Position numbers and translations under genes: made by a program. A stretch of 64,000 nt of DNA from Sipunculus nudus (lineage: Eukaryota > Annelida > Sipuncula > Golfingiida > Sipunculidae), in contig CM049310.1 in NCBI GenBank assembly GCA_026874595.1, forward strand, positions 26,893,058-26,957,057, in the 5' to 3' direction. The notes under the pieces are model-generated. The model saw nothing but the letters and a program-made list of their open reading frames with translations, did not search any database and had not been told where the DNA came from. Below, piece after piece: positions 1-12,009 of this stretch. How positions within the stretch are numbered: the stretch's first letter is position 1; the number at the start of each line of letters is the position of its first letter.

Positions 1-1329
1 AATGCCTAGAATGCCTGGCCATAGAGGTGCAACAGTCACGTGATGTGGGATTAGATATGCAAAAGACCGAACTTTGCAAGTCCGTAGTGTGTAGGGCCGA
101 TTATCATAACGCTTCCAGGCAGTATTACGTGATTATGCTTATCCTGGATCCTTAATTCAAATTTGTCCTGTGTTCAAATTATTCCAAATCACAAATTGCA
201 TTACCCCCCCCCCCCCTGGAATGCCTCGTGTTCTAGATCTTCGAGATACCATAATAAACAAGTGGTTTCTTTGAAGGGGTACAGACGAGGAACATTGTGC
301 ACGTTACTGTTGAATGGTCGCTATAATCATGTATTTCAATAATGAGTTTACGTAATAAAACAGGCCTCGACCGTGGATAGAGAGGCCATGCTACCTACAT
401 AGCTGCTATTTCTAAAGAGCACACTGGGTACACCGTTTACAATCTACCTGATCCAACATGTCCTTTAGAAAACTTTGCATTTGTAGCTATGTAATTGTAC
501 AAGGTTTTGCACAATATTATATAAACTTGAGCGTAACTCAAAATCTGTCTTCATTATTAATTATGGTGATGACGCTATTGCATCTCAGCGCCATCTTGTG
601 TTCATTAGTGAAACACAAAATCCTAACGTTTGAGTAAGACATTAAAACTTGATAATTTCTGTGTCTATTCTCATACATTTAATCTAACGTTTTATCGAAA
701 AGATAGATATCTTAAACTTCAAAATCGTTCAACGTTTGTATACTAGATGGCGCTGAGAGACAAGAGCGGAAGTGACCGTAAATGACAATTTTGTTTAAAA
801 GGTACCCCGTTGGATAAGCATTCCGTATTTAACAAATATTAAAACCGACATTATTCAACAAGCTGTCGTCTGGGATTCTGTTACCGCATGTAGACCTCTG
901 AACGTCGCAGCTAATGATAAATGCTTTCATCTAGCTTTCATTTTTATTTGACGGATTTGTACATTAACATAGACAGATATTTCTCATTACATGTACTTAG
1001 TTATATTACCGCCATGTTCACTTTGGTTACACAACCACCCAATCACATGTCAGTGTCAATTCTTTTACAGTTAATAATGAGTCCGCATAATAACTCCCCG
1101 TGTTGAAAAGCTGTGCACTTTGTGAAGTTCGTAAAAATCCGCACAATTTGAGAAAGTATGCACAATTACTAATCGAACAGACTTGGTAAAATAAAAATAA
1201 TCTAGTGTATATAATCATCCTTTTTTTAAACATTTCTGTTGTATAATAAATGAATCAATGTAGACGCTAGATCTCATGGATGACTAACGTGATATGACAC
1301 TGACCGACATGACGTAGGTCCACAGAGCT
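1..1329. other. non-coding flank, no gene seen
   Basis: No ORF here resembles a known protein and the longest are about 60-70 codons. The stretch holds a 13-base poly(C) run at 204-216 and a short fold-back at about 584-757. It lies downstream of the last exon remnant of MCT pseudogene copy 1, so part of it may be an old 3' untranslated or intergenic region. I see nothing else to annotate. Confidence 0.5.
584..757. repeat. imperfect fold-back (inverted repeat arms)
   Basis: The motif CTCAGCGCCATCT near 587-600 is inverted as AGATGGCGCTGAG near 745-758, about 150 bases apart. Flanking AACGTTT motifs (near 625 and 730) are direct. It could be a short MITE remnant or chance. No target duplication was recognised. 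Confidence 0.3.
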
Positions 1330-1683
1330 TCAGCGTCGTCCAACGGCATGAGCTGACGCTGCTAAGACAAAGGCGGCAGCCGACAGGTGAGAAACATTGG
1401 CGTAGGTACCAAGAGTCTCTCGAATGACACCTCGAAGGTAGGAATAACTGTATATAAAAATATTGGAATAAATGCGGCAATAGAATTTGCTGAGTAAGTG
1501 AACTTTTCAAATAGCCAGGATAAATCGAAGTTTCATGCTCTGGGTATACCTGGTATTATGGTATCCTTGGTGTGTCTGTTTGCAATTTTACGCACTGATC
1601 TACTTGATCCTTTGAGTCCTATACAGCCAGAAATGCTTATGTCTGATGAAGTTCAAACTCCTGCGTTGAATAAATTAAACACA

Positions 1684-1712
1684 GTGGCGGATCCAGAGCC
1701 CCCCCCCCCCCC
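1684..1712. repeat. GGCGGATCC-type motif followed by poly(C)
   Basis: The motif AGTGGCGGATCCAG runs into 14 C residues (1699-1712). The inverted form CTGGATCCGCCACT lies at about 5016-5029, beyond the LTR and L2-like elements. The two may be the ends of one disrupted element or two separate copies of a small repeat family. Similar GGATCC/poly(G,C) combinations occur at 5870-6016 and 63525-63805. Confidence 0.4.
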
Positions 1713-2054
1713 ACCCACCCCATTTAGCTGAAACGTCACTCCTTATATCTATTTCTTTCCCCATTTATCAATAATTAATTTTATTTTAAACATTTTTTTC
1801 CCTAGCAATAAAATAATCGAATTATCCACAATGTATTACAATAAAATTCATGAGTTGAGGATATTAATAAACAGCATTGTGACTTTCTTCATACAAATAT
1901 AGCATCCAAATATTTCTATAACGAGGGTGGGAGTCTTTCCGTCCTAACACTCTGCTGGGTCATAACACCGAGGAACCACCCCCCCCCCCCCGCCCCAATG
2001 CATTGGACTGTGAGTGGGACACGGCATTCCCGTTAGCCTAAAGAGCTTTGTCTG

Positions 2055-2160
2055 GGTTGAGGTCGACTGTGAACAAATATCATGACTGCTCGGCTGATAC
2101 TCGAACTCACGATCCGGAGCGCTGTTTAGACCACTTAAGCCGGTTTGACATATATGACTT
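2055..2160 (-). mobile_element. tRNA-derived SINE fragment
   Basis: Read on the minus strand, a box-A-like GTGGTCTAAACAGCGC is followed by a box-B-like GATCGTGAGTTCGAGTATC. The same block (ACCGGCTT...GAGTTCGAGTATCAGCCGAG) recurs on the plus strand at 58135-58215, and a relative lies at 11262-11372. It is too degenerate to be a functional tRNA, as no acceptor stem is visible. Confidence 0.5.
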
Positions 2161-2265
2161 TGAAACAATTATTTTACCACGAAAATTACTTTTAAGAAAG
2201 TTTGATGTTATCACAATAGATGCACATTTTCACCATTAACATTGTTACAGGTGCCCTTTTTATTA

Positions 2266-2988
2266 TGTGACACGGGCGTAACTCCTGTTGTGGCACTCGT
2301 GTTTGGCCGCGTATTACATTCTCTGTTTAATCCATACTGGTTGAACTCTCGTTGTCGTGCTAGCTAGGGATTTTCACGCCTGGCCGAGGTCACGTGATGA
2401 GCCTGGTATGTAGAGATACACAACGCTGTTTTTTCTAGAGAATTCCTGAATCGAGTGTTTACTGTGTTGTGCAAGATCCTTAAGACTGTTCGAGAAGTGG
2501 AAAATTCTCGGCTTGAGGTGTGAAGGTATATAAAGGGGCTGCGTTTAAGAACCAGAGAGAGAGAGAGAGAGAGAGCGCAGAGCAGATTCCAGCGGACGCA
2601 GAAGCGTGTGTCAGTTTCTAGGACCTTATCCGACGAATGCGGCAATTATAGATTTTCGAAGACTTTCTCCCGGATTTTATGCATTTGGACGTCAATTTAC
2701 TTTTTGGGTTGTTGCAGGGGCTTTTACACTGGACTGTCATTCTCCGAGGGTATACATGTAGGGAACTTATCGTGGTGACGGTGTTGGTATCCAGGTACTG
2801 TGCACATTATTTTCTGTGTTATTGTATTGACTTGTTGCTATACCGCTGTTTTACTGTAATATTGTATTGATTTAGTGTATTGTATTGTTAGGGTTGTTTT
2901 AAGAATAAACTATAGTTATTTGTTAACAAAAAACCACTGACTTCTCTATTCATTCTCCTAGACATTTCACGCTGCCTATAGCGTTACA
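2266..2988 (+). mobile_element. putative solo LTR
   Basis: A 723-bp stretch begins TGTGAC and ends GTTACA, an imperfect terminal inverted pair typical of retroviral-type LTRs. Inside are a TATA-like TATATAAA at about 2527, a (GA)n run at about 2553-2575, and an AATAAA polyadenylation signal at about 2903 followed by a T/G-poor tail. No primer-binding site, gag-pol sequence or second LTR is present in the window, so it would be a solo LTR. I did not find a convincing target-site duplication, and the 5' boundary could instead be TGTTACAG at 2243. An LTR is the best explanation, but a host promoter remnant is not excluded. Confidence 0.45.
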
Positions 2989-3126
2989 GAATCTGATTTT
3001 TTTTATTTCCATTACAAAATTTGCGTTCATCACGCATACGTGATCTGTTTATATTAGGTTCCGCAACAACATCAATATGTTACTTTTCAGTTAATATCAT
3101 AATTTTGACTACCTCTTGAAAAATCA

Positions 3127-4790
3127 TTTAAAAGAAGATAAGATAACATAAGATAAGATAAGATATAGTTTATTGCTATATATATGTAATAAAATCATCA
3201 CATACAATAGTATTTGGCTTGACTGGCTTGCTTAAACAAACACATTAAACAAGAAATAATAAAATAAAATTGTGTATAAAAAAAGACGTATGACTAAGAA
3301 TGTTTGACTAGATTATTGTGCTGCAAGTGATATATTTAATTCCCGAACGGCTGACGCGTAAGTGCTATTTTGAGTTCTTTTGGAATTGCCTGATAGCGAC
3401 CTATAGCGAACCCCCGATTTCATTTTTTAAACAAATAGTGCGCCGGATGATTATAGTCTTCTATAATGTCGTTTGCTTTCTTTAACAATCGTGTTTGAAA
3501 TAAGGAGTCAACTGTAGGTAAAGGAACCCCAATGATCCTCTCAGCTGTTCTAACTACCCTAGAAAGACGGTTCCTTTCCTCGACCGTGATACTGCCTCCC
3601 CATACAGTGACTGACAACGTCAGGACTCCCTGAATTACCACCCGATAAAACTTTAATAAAATCGGTTGACTAAGCCCGAAATCTTTTAGGTTCCTTAGAA
3701 AGAATAAACGTTGTTGTGCCTTCTTTACGCAGTAATTAACATTTTCGGCCCACTTCAAATCAGTTTAATTTCATTGCGGTAAACACTTTCGTTATTTCGC
3801 CGGATGAGCCCAGAAACTGTTGTGCCATCTGCAAATTTTACAATGAGGCAATCATCAGAAGTAGAGACACAGTCATAGGTGAATAGAGAGTACAATTTTG
3901 GTGAAAGCACACAACCTTGGGTGCTCCAGCGTTTAAGACCAATTCTTCGGAAATGATGTTACCAATCTTAACCACTTGAGGCCGATTTGTTAAAAAGTCT
4001 AAGATCCAGTTACACATGTTAATATTAAGACCCAGTTTTGATAGGGGAAGGATAGTGTTAAAGACTGAGCTGAAATCGGTGAATAAAACCCTTGCATAGG
4101 TAGATTCTCGTAAGTCCAGATGTTTTAAAATACGGTAAATTGTGAATGATACAGCGTCATCTGTTGAGCGGTTACAACGATAGGCGAACTGAAAAGGATC
4201 AAATGTTTCTGAAATACAGCGTTTGAGATCATTTAACACCAGTCGCTCAAAACTCTTGGCGATTACAGAAGTTAATGCAACAGGACGATAGTCATTCAAA
4301 CATGATGCATGAGATTTTTTCGGGACAGGAATAATCACTGATCGTTTGAAGAGCTTTGGTACTGTACACGATCGCAAGGACCAGTTAAAAAGAAGAGTGA
4401 GAACACCAGATAGTTCATCGGCGCAAGTTCTTAACAGTCGCGGCGTGATACCATCAGGACATGCCCCCTTGCGTATGTTTAAGCAGGCAAGAATTCTCTT
4501 GGTATCTAAAGTTTCTATAACAAATGGAGGCGGACCGTCACATGATGTTTTCTCAGAAATGGTTTCAGGCCGATCAAAGCGAGCATAAAATTTGTTTAAT
4601 TCATCAGGAAGATTCGGATCGTCTGAAATAGGGTTAGTACTCAGTTTACTTTTGTACGGTACAATTGCCTTTATGCGCTGCCACAGTATATAGATAAGAA
4701 CAGTAGATAGGGAATAGAAAATCCTTATTTTAAGTGACAGGTGACTCATAATGTTTTCTTCACATTGCATTTTTGTAAAAAAAAAAATCC
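3127..4790 (-). mobile_element. 5'-truncated L2-clade non-LTR retrotransposon
   Basis: The minus strand encodes a decayed reverse transcriptase of the L2/CR1 type. Amino-terminal blocks (KGACPDG, VIIPVPKK, DYRPVALTS, AKSFERLV) and motif A (VLFTDFSSVFNTI) lie in 3838-4770. A frameshift near 3920 moves the reading into another frame that contains GCVLSPKLYSLF and the palm motif as FADGT instead of FADDT. After a stop near 3765 the carboxy-terminal domain continues at 3420-3758 (KKAQQRLFFLR, VWGGS, RTAERIIG), with an apparent deletion between the two parts. The 3' end carries a short tandem tail of TATCT-type units (about 3135-3170 on the plus strand as AAGAT units), as expected for this clade. 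It cannot encode an active enzyme. Confidence 0.85.
3420..4770 (-). pseudogene. reverse transcriptase of L2-like element, broken
   Basis: This is the coding remnant of the element just described, in the orientation of the MCT genes. The longer open stretch (3838-4770, 310 codons) covers the fingers and palm through motif A and then runs into a wrong frame. The shorter one (3420-3758, 112 codons) is the thumb/C-terminal region. One catalytic aspartate of the FADD box is replaced by glycine. No endonuclease domain remains, so the copy is 5' truncated near 4790. Function as a reverse transcriptase is excluded by the frameshift, the stop and the lost aspartate. Confidence 0.8.
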
Positions 4791-4918
4791 CTATATGGCA
4801 GAAGATGTCCCGCTCTCATACCCCCCCCCCCCCCCCCCGGTCCCTATAATTAACTGTAAGGAATAAATGGTTAAAAGATTGAAAAAATAAAAACAATAAT
4901 TCTTTTGAAATGTAACGA

Positions 4919-4922
<4 letters not shown>

Positions 4923-4953
<31 letters not shown>
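4923..4953. repeat. (AT)n microsatellite
   Basis: Uninterrupted AT dinucleotides, about 15 units, between the L2-like element and pseudogene exon 4. Confidence 0.9.
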
Positions 4954-4956
<3 letters not shown>

Positions 4957-5869
4957 TTTACAAAATCAAATTTTAAGAACCAACCTAATATTAGCGCCCC
5001 TGTTTCCGAATTTCTGGATCCGCCACTGAAACAATGCTCAAAATCAAATAACTTATAATCGGATACGGATGGATTGCTACAGCGTTTTTTTTATATTTTG
5101 TATTTAAACATGGACGACATACCTGGCTGTGAAAAGTGGGCACAGAGGCAGGCCAAGTCCGAATCCTGTACTAGCAATACCGATACCAATCCAAGCCAGC
5201 TTCACACCCACGGCGTCCACCACCAGCTGATCTGGCATAGGCGTCGATCCCCCCAGGAAGAACTCCAATACAATCATCGTCACCGCCAGAACGATATGTC
5301 CGGGAAATATAGATAAGATGAACAGCATGACAGTGCTGGTTAATAAGTTGGATATCAAGAGGATAAAGAGATATCTACACTTTAGAATTGCTTACGCCTC
5401 CACAAATGGTAGTCCTGAGCAAGCCGTGATTGGCGGACAGGCTGAGTTCGTCAGCATAGACAGGAGCATAAAAAGTGAATCCTTAGACACCGAAGTCAAT
5501 TCCGAAATTTAAAAAAAAAAAACACAAATGAACTTTAGGGAATGAACTGCAACAACGCTGACCAGCAGCATCTCGTTTGCTTTAGATAAGGTGGATCAGT
5601 ACCAGCATCCTTTTGGTTTGATAAGACAACATCAGAATCCGTCAGGTTATTCAAACTGGTTATTTCAATTATGCATGGATACTCCCGTTTTGTGATTCAA
5701 GTTATTTCCAGTCGGTCCCTGGGACGCGAATATTTTGGAAGCAACAGTGTGTTGTTACGAGTCATTGTCTGGCAGAGCGCTCATTGGTAGACGACGGCCA
5801 TGTGACCATATCACAAACGCCGATATGAAGATAATTAATTGAATACCGCAATAGGTGCGCAGTATACCA

Positions 5870-5878
5870 AGCGCGGAT

Positions 5879-5915
<37 letters not shown>

Positions 5916-6016
5916 CATGCTCTTAACCAACAACCTTTTTTTATGATAATTTTTATGCATGAGACCCGTTGACCCCTCCCTGCAAAAAAAAAAAAAAAAA
6001 AAACTGGATCCGCGCT
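5870..6016. mobile_element. 147-bp element with 11-bp terminal inverted repeats
   Basis: A perfect 11-bp inverted repeat (AGCGCGGATCC at 5870-5880, GGATCCGCGCT at 6006-6016) bounds a core made of 34 consecutive G residues (5881-5914), about 70 bases of unique sequence, and an A run of about 20 (5984-6003). It interrupts exon 4 of MCT pseudogene copy 1, between codons matching GSRGT and the TM6 block ending WSHGR. A very small MITE or a dispersed GGATCC/poly(G) repeat are the main readings. I could not define a target duplication. Confidence 0.55.
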
Positions 6017-6361
6017 GTGTTCCCCTTGAGCCGAACATTTTTGTGAGATGAACGCTTATCGGCGTTAGACACATGGTGCCAACACTGCCCCCCGCATACA
6101 GAATGCCAAGAGCCAACGAACGATTGTGCTTGAATATCTTACTCATTGCGGTGACACTTGCGGGAAAAATGAGGATACCTGACAGACCTAAATTAAACGA
6201 GAAGTTAAATAAGAAACGGTCCTTTATAAGAATAAGTGTTTTTTTCGGGTGAAAGAGATTTTTCAATATTCATGAGAAAGGTCACGGGGATGAGTTGGAG
6301 TGGTCAGATATGGTATTTGGGGCCCAGAATTTAAGTTCGCACAAAAACATCCATCAGTAAA

Positions 6362-6412
<51 letters not shown>

Positions 6413-7220
6413 ACAATCTCTGATTAAAAATGATCTTCTTTCAAATGTATATACATGACGGATTTTTATAAGGGACCTGTTAACAATGACTGTAATTCTG
6501 AAGGCAGATGTATGGACTATTTTGTATGGAATTTTATTTGAAATTTAATTAAATCAGTTTACAGCACCTTATAAATGTTGTTCTGTAACAGAGTTAACAG
6601 GAAAACGGACTTTTATTCGACATATATCCGGACATTTATTTCAGTATGATAAAGAATGATTGATGTAACTTCTGCAAGCTTTCACACAGGATTACAGTGC
6701 CATCTGTTTTTTTTTTTTTTTTCAATCGGTTCTATGTATGATAATGAGATTGTTGGTGGGACACTAAATGAAGATATCTTGGAACATATTTGTTGTATTC
6801 AAATTATGTTGTTCAGGTAAATAACTAGTGAAAATTTGGATTACAATCATTATTTAATTGTTTTTATAACAAAACTTTATACAAGGTTTCCACAACCCTT
6901 TGCTCATAAAAGGTTCTACTTAACTACGGGGAATTATTTTATATATGCAAAATTCTTAAATAAAAAAAAAATAAAATTGTGTGTTCGAAGAAAGACAAGA
7001 TGTTAAATATGTTGCATGAGATGAGCTTTTGGAATGAAGTTACTTTTTTTTATAAAGTTTCATTTGAAAATTTAATAAATACTTAATACTCCAGCCAGCC
7101 TGCATGTCCCATGTATAAAAAAAGGCTGCGGTGAAAAAACGTATTTATGGAAACAACCGAAAATAGGAACTTGCCCCTTTGCCCGCACAGAAATATATTA
7201 ATAGTATAGAAAGTGTGATA

Positions 7221-7222
<2 letters not shown>

Positions 7223-7278
<56 letters not shown>
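7223..7278. repeat. (AT)n microsatellite
   Basis: About 27 AT units, followed by CATACATATATATA. One of the longest dinucleotide arrays in the window. Confidence 0.9.
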
Positions 7279-7282
<4 letters not shown>

Positions 7283-8020
7283 CATATATATATACTCTCG
7301 CACATGTTAGGTGTGGTTAAAAAGTTCACAAACATATCTACAAAGATTGGTCCAGTTTATTTTCAGTGACAGCGTACCTGTGGGTCATGAGGCGTTGTCG
7401 AAAATGACGAAAATAATTGCATCCTCTTGGATGGAGCGTTATAGTTCGGCCCTCCATAGAATATGTAGAGGCACTCTGACGCTGGCTGGGGGCAAATGGC
7501 AAAGAAATGGCAAATGGACCATGCATCATTAGTCACAACGGGTGAGCGCGGACCAAAGGGCGAGGAGGGCCGATGTCCTGTGGTTAATGTTCAACGACAT
7601 CCTTCATTCAAATCTAATTCAATGTGAAAGCTGTTCCGGTCTTATAAGCGATATCTAGCCTAACTAATTTCCTCGTAACAATATTATCTTGATTTCTCAT
7701 GTAAAGTCAAGTTTGATATGACAACAAACTATTTACATGAAATTAGTTCAGGAAAGATATGCCTATCTTTAGAACAAATACGTTATAATCACCCACACGA
7801 GACCAGCGAGTGTCATCCTGCATATCATGCATGGGTTCTTTGTTAGAAGCCATCTTTAGACTGCAGGTGACACCCTACGTATCTATAAAGGCATTTAACT
7901 GTACCAGTGGCGTATCCACTGAAGATATAGGGAGCGCAGCATCAAAGTCGGAAGGGGGGAGGGGGTAGTCTGCGTGATTGAAATGAATGCATATATATGG
8001 ATATATATAAGGATATATAA

Positions 8021-8023
<3 letters not shown>

Positions 8024-8077
<54 letters not shown>
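8024..8077. repeat. (AT)n microsatellite
   Basis: About 26 AT units, preceded by degenerate ATATAA repeats and followed by a short (GA) run. Confidence 0.9.
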
Positions 8078-8080
<3 letters not shown>

Positions 8081-9639
8081 TTATAAATAGAGAGAGACAG
8101 AGAGATACTTATTCAGTGAGCTTTAAACCGCACAGAGAAAAGTAAATGTGTGATAAAGACGAGGAAACATAGGATAGAAGATGTCAGCTTGATAGTTTTC
8201 TTTTTTTTTTTTTTACTTTTCAGTTAAGAATGAATACAGAATAATTTTATTCATTCTGAAATTAACAGATATGAGAGGAAAATATTTATATATGTGAGTA
8301 AGAAAGGGGGGTCGGGCTGGCGCCCCTATGCGCACCCCTTATGCGCACCCCCCCCCCCCCCCCCCAGCCTCTGTTGTACTCGCCCCTGCCCCTACCTAGC
8401 TCGCTCTTTCAGTATATACAATTCGATGAGGGGGATTTGTGTATGTGCTTTGGCCCGTGTTCGAGTAAACCTGTACACTAAATCGTACTCCGTTAACTGC
8501 TGTTGTCTGGTGTGCATTGTTATCACGGGAAAACATGTCCACGGCCAATTTGTATCAATAAGAATGCAAACAAAAACTGTAAGATAATTTGTCTACCTCC
8601 TTTTACACCTTTCTTTATGATGTGCGGAAGGCCCGGACGTGGCAAGAACTTAACAGTTTTATTATTATTCATTATAAGCATTTACGTAGGGGCGTTTCCC
8701 ATAGACTGTCCAAGTTTATATCATTCTGCTTTAACTACAGTTTACTACAACTGGTGGTCTGATTCATTCACTAGTATTGACGCGCAATGAATTTTCCATG
8801 AAGTTCTAACTTAACACAGCACGCGATCACTAGCCATTTCTCGACCTATTAGATATTTTTAGATATATTTCTCGGAGTATTAGACATATTTAGGTACACT
8901 GCTGATGCAGAAAATATCTAAAACAAAGTTCTTGGTGACTTTAAATGAAATTTTATGAGACAGTGGGCGAAAGACATTTATGAAATCGATATGTTTTCAG
9001 AAATGTTTTATGGAGAATAAAAATAGAACAGCGCTCAAACCGAAGGAATGAATTCAGCTTGATCCTGATACAGATCTGCATAAAGGTTAACCAATCCATC
9101 CCATAATATAAAATATTATGTTGTGGCCCATAGTTCATCCCTATACACAAAACGTTCATACATACATGAAAACAAAACACGGAAACAAATCAGGATGATA
9201 GCATAAACAACCGCCACCATCTTCAGTGGAGGTAACAACGAAAATATAAGGCTATTGAAAGTACGCACTATATACAAAGCATAAGTGTGTGATTTACTTT
9301 CTCTTCATGTTCCCCCCCCCCCCCTTTTATATTTTCCATGCAGAGAGAGGTTATGTGTGATCATTTTGCATTTGTGTTGGTCTGTTGGTATGGTATACTA
9401 TACTGGTCATATTGATTAAGATTTCTGGCAATTTCTGCTTTTTCTTTTTTTTTTATTAAAACTGCTCACAGTATATTGTTCATTACTACTCCTTTTTTAT
9501 CCGTTATTTTCTAAATTTTGCAGGGATTGCTTTAGATTAATGTAAATACTTAGACCTGAAAATAAATATTCAAAATCTAGCCTGACCCTCTTAGCAGTAA
9601 AGGGTGAAACGTTAACAATAATAATTGTATATATACAAA

Positions 9640-9643
9640 TATA

Positions 9644-9702
<59 letters not shown>
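9640..9702. repeat. (AT)n microsatellite, interrupted
   Basis: AT dinucleotides with GT interruptions. No link to a gene is seen. Confidence 0.85.
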
Positions 9703-9703
<1 letters not shown>

Positions 9704-11261
9704 GTAAGTACATTAATCGTGAAGTAAGTTAATAGCTCATGATGTACATGAATCTCGAGGTCTCTGCCTCGGAGGTTCTAGTCTCTGGTCCATGGTCTCG
9801 ATATTGATCTCAGGTTTTGCCACTCTTGGCTTCACCACTATACGTGACATTTCAGGCAAATTATACTTTTTTCTTCGAACAGTAAGATTTCAATAGGTAA
9901 GGCCAAAATAAATAAGGTTTGGTTCTCAGGCACGTTTGACAGAAATCAATGCGGGCGGGCGATTTTTTTAACCTGTTTTTGTATGTTTCGATAAAAATGT
10001 CATATGATCAGCGAATAGCATGATAATAACAGCTAAACAGCTAAAAGCACTACATAACAAAGGACATTTGATAAAAATTGTATTATTTCATCTTCTTAAA
10101 ACGGGAGCTCAAATTGTTAAGTTACTATTGAAATTCAAAATAAAAATTGTTGATGCGGGGATTAAAATTGACGCGGGCGGTGCCTGAGACCCATACCTTA
10201 TTTTTTTGGCCTAACAGGAGATTTATGCTTGAAAGGACTACTTTTTAATGCAAGTTTCTGCAGGTGTCATGATAAAGATAAATTCTTAGATTCCGATAGG
10301 TTTATTCTGTACAATATGACAAATAATACTTTCCGTTTTTTTTTCTTGCGCAAAAATGCTGAAATTGTGTAGTTGTCCAAGGCCCAGTTCCAGTGGGTCC
10401 AATAATTGTACATTGTTCATAACGTCACCAAACATTTAGGAAAGGAAGGCGTGCATTCATGCCCTTACAGTTGGGACAGAAAAGTGTGACTATATGCCCT
10501 TACTGTTAGGTCATGAAGCACTCCTTTATAAAAAATAAATACAAATTACAAATAATATTCAGCCTTACACTATTTACATTGTAATGTTAAAGGGGCCCAA
10601 TCACCTATATAAAGCATGTTGAGCTAACGAGAAAAATAGTTTCTTCCCTTTAAAATAAATCTGTACCTGCCAAAATATTGCCCTGAAACTGTTTGCTTTC
10701 TCCTGTAAACAAATGTTAACAAAAGTGGACCGGGCGCGATGACAGCTGTCAACATAAACACAGTGGGTGGGGCAGTGTGCATTGCTGAGCCAAACACGTG
10801 TCAATCAGAAGATGCCCGGTCTGACTTGGCCCAAAAATGTAAAACATGTTTCTGTTGGCTGAAACACCGCGTTTTGCCCCTCTTAATCTGACCAGCGGTG
10901 TTGTTATGGTAAACAGACTGTTTACCAACACGCAGAGCCATAACAAGGTCTTAAACAGCCCTATGCGAGAATATGAGATCGTGTGCTGGGATGGTTTTTT
11001 CTGGTAAACATTTGTTTAAAGCAAAACTGAACTGATAGTAGGCAGAAATAGGCATAATTTAGGTCCTGATAATGTCACTTTAATTAAAAAAACCGGCAAA
11101 ATATACATATTTCTTTAGATAAAGAAAAACAGAAAAGCTGATGAATTACTTTGTAGTTTTTTTTGGTGGAGGTAACCGCCTCCATTTTAAATGCTAACTT
11201 AACTACGTATATGTACATCTGCAGAATTTCATTCTGGGCACGACCTTCCCATTAAGCCTGC

Positions 11262-11372
11262 AAAGCGCACACCCTACGTGTGCTGCCGACCGTGAAAAAT
11301 CTCATCGCCTCGAACTCACGATCACCCGGCTTTGAGCCCTGTGCTCTGCTCCTGAGCCACAGAAGCCGGTTC
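11262..11372 (-). mobile_element. tRNA-derived SINE fragment
   Basis: On the minus strand, ACCGGCTTCTGTGGCTCAGG leads into a box-A-like TGGCTCAGGAGCAGAGCAC and a box-B-like GATCGTGAGTTCGAGGCG about 35 bases later. The spacing is tRNA-like, but the acceptor and anticodon arms do not fold convincingly. It belongs to the same family as 2055-2160 and 58135-58215. Confidence 0.5.
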
Positions 11373-12009
11373 ATTACTATAAAGATGTTTACAATTAAAG
11401 TTATATATATTTTTATATTTCCTGTCGAGATTTGAATTGTGATTCTTGTCATTTCTGGACATTCATACCTTTATTATAAATGTCTTCTTTCATGAGAAGT
11501 GCACGCAAATCATCTATCGTATGATTACAAATACACCCTTAAGTTGTATAATATTATTTATATATTATGTAAATATATTCCAAAAACAATGAGATTCATA
11601 ATAATAAATTACAGTCTTTCGCTATAGACTCCCCCCCCCCCCCCCCCTTTCTTCTAGAGACCGACTGGTTTCGACTTGTACCCTGTTTGGTATTATCACA
11701 CCAATATAGATTCATAAACTTGCAACCTCGAAAAGTAGGAAATGGTGATGCTTGACGGTCCTTTCGACAGTAGGTCAAAGTCTTCTCTGACGTACTTTCT
11801 GTATAAACATGTATAAACAAAGAGAGAGGACGACTCTAGATATCATTTGTTCCAACTTGTAGATCGTCATTAAAAATATATCCTAGATTGGCTGTCGAGG
11901 ATCAATCTGATTAAAAAATTGTCTTTAAACGTTAACAATTTTATTTATTATACAGTCACATTTCCATGACCATGAATTCTTATCAGTCATTAATACATTG
12001 GCGGGTTTT

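Larger units (their letters stand above)
1330..6187 (-). pseudogene. MCT-like transporter pseudogene (copy 1)
   Basis: Remnant of a fifth SLC16/MCT-like gene, oldest and most damaged of the array. Exon 4 is recognisable at 5123-6187: its acceptor side reads in phase with the intact copies, followed by the MCT signature (SKIFKHNRSLALG, LYAGGSVG), the TM6 block ending WSHGR near 5770-5830, and the TM9-11 block (GGSTPM, VVDAVG) at 5123-5360. The frame is broken repeatedly. A 147-bp element with a 34-base poly(G) tract is inserted at 5870-6016. The last exon is at 1330-1430 (starts GVIRETLGTYANVSHLSAAA) and ends in an early TGA after GRR, so the basic tail is lost. A decayed L2-like element and a putative solo LTR separate the two exons. 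Exons 1-3 were not found upstream to 12009. The AG acceptor dinucleotides at 6188 and 1431 are still present. Confidence 0.8.
6188..12009. other. gene-free spacer between MCT copies 1 and 2
   Basis: No credible coding region: ORFs are short and unlike known proteins. It contains (AT)n arrays at 6366-6408, 7223-7278, 8024-8077 and 9640-9702; poly(C) at 8348-8365, 9312-9324 and 11631-11647; a SINE at 11262-11372; and a perfect 9-bp-arm palindrome GGTAAACAGACTGTTTACC at 10907-10925. The missing exons 1-3 of pseudogene copy 1 should have been here but were not recognised. A polyadenylation signal for copy 2 may lie at about 11943 (TTTATT on the plus strand). Confidence 0.5.

Noticed and set aside
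5074-5512. Plus-strand ORFs of 64-80 codons
   Set aside because: They are the complementary strand of pseudogene exon 4.
6188-12009. Exons 1-3 of MCT pseudogene copy 1
   Set aside because: Searched by eye for the conserved blocks of exons 1-3 (MAAPREPL, FKTGW, GCxAMW) and found none. They are deleted or too decayed.
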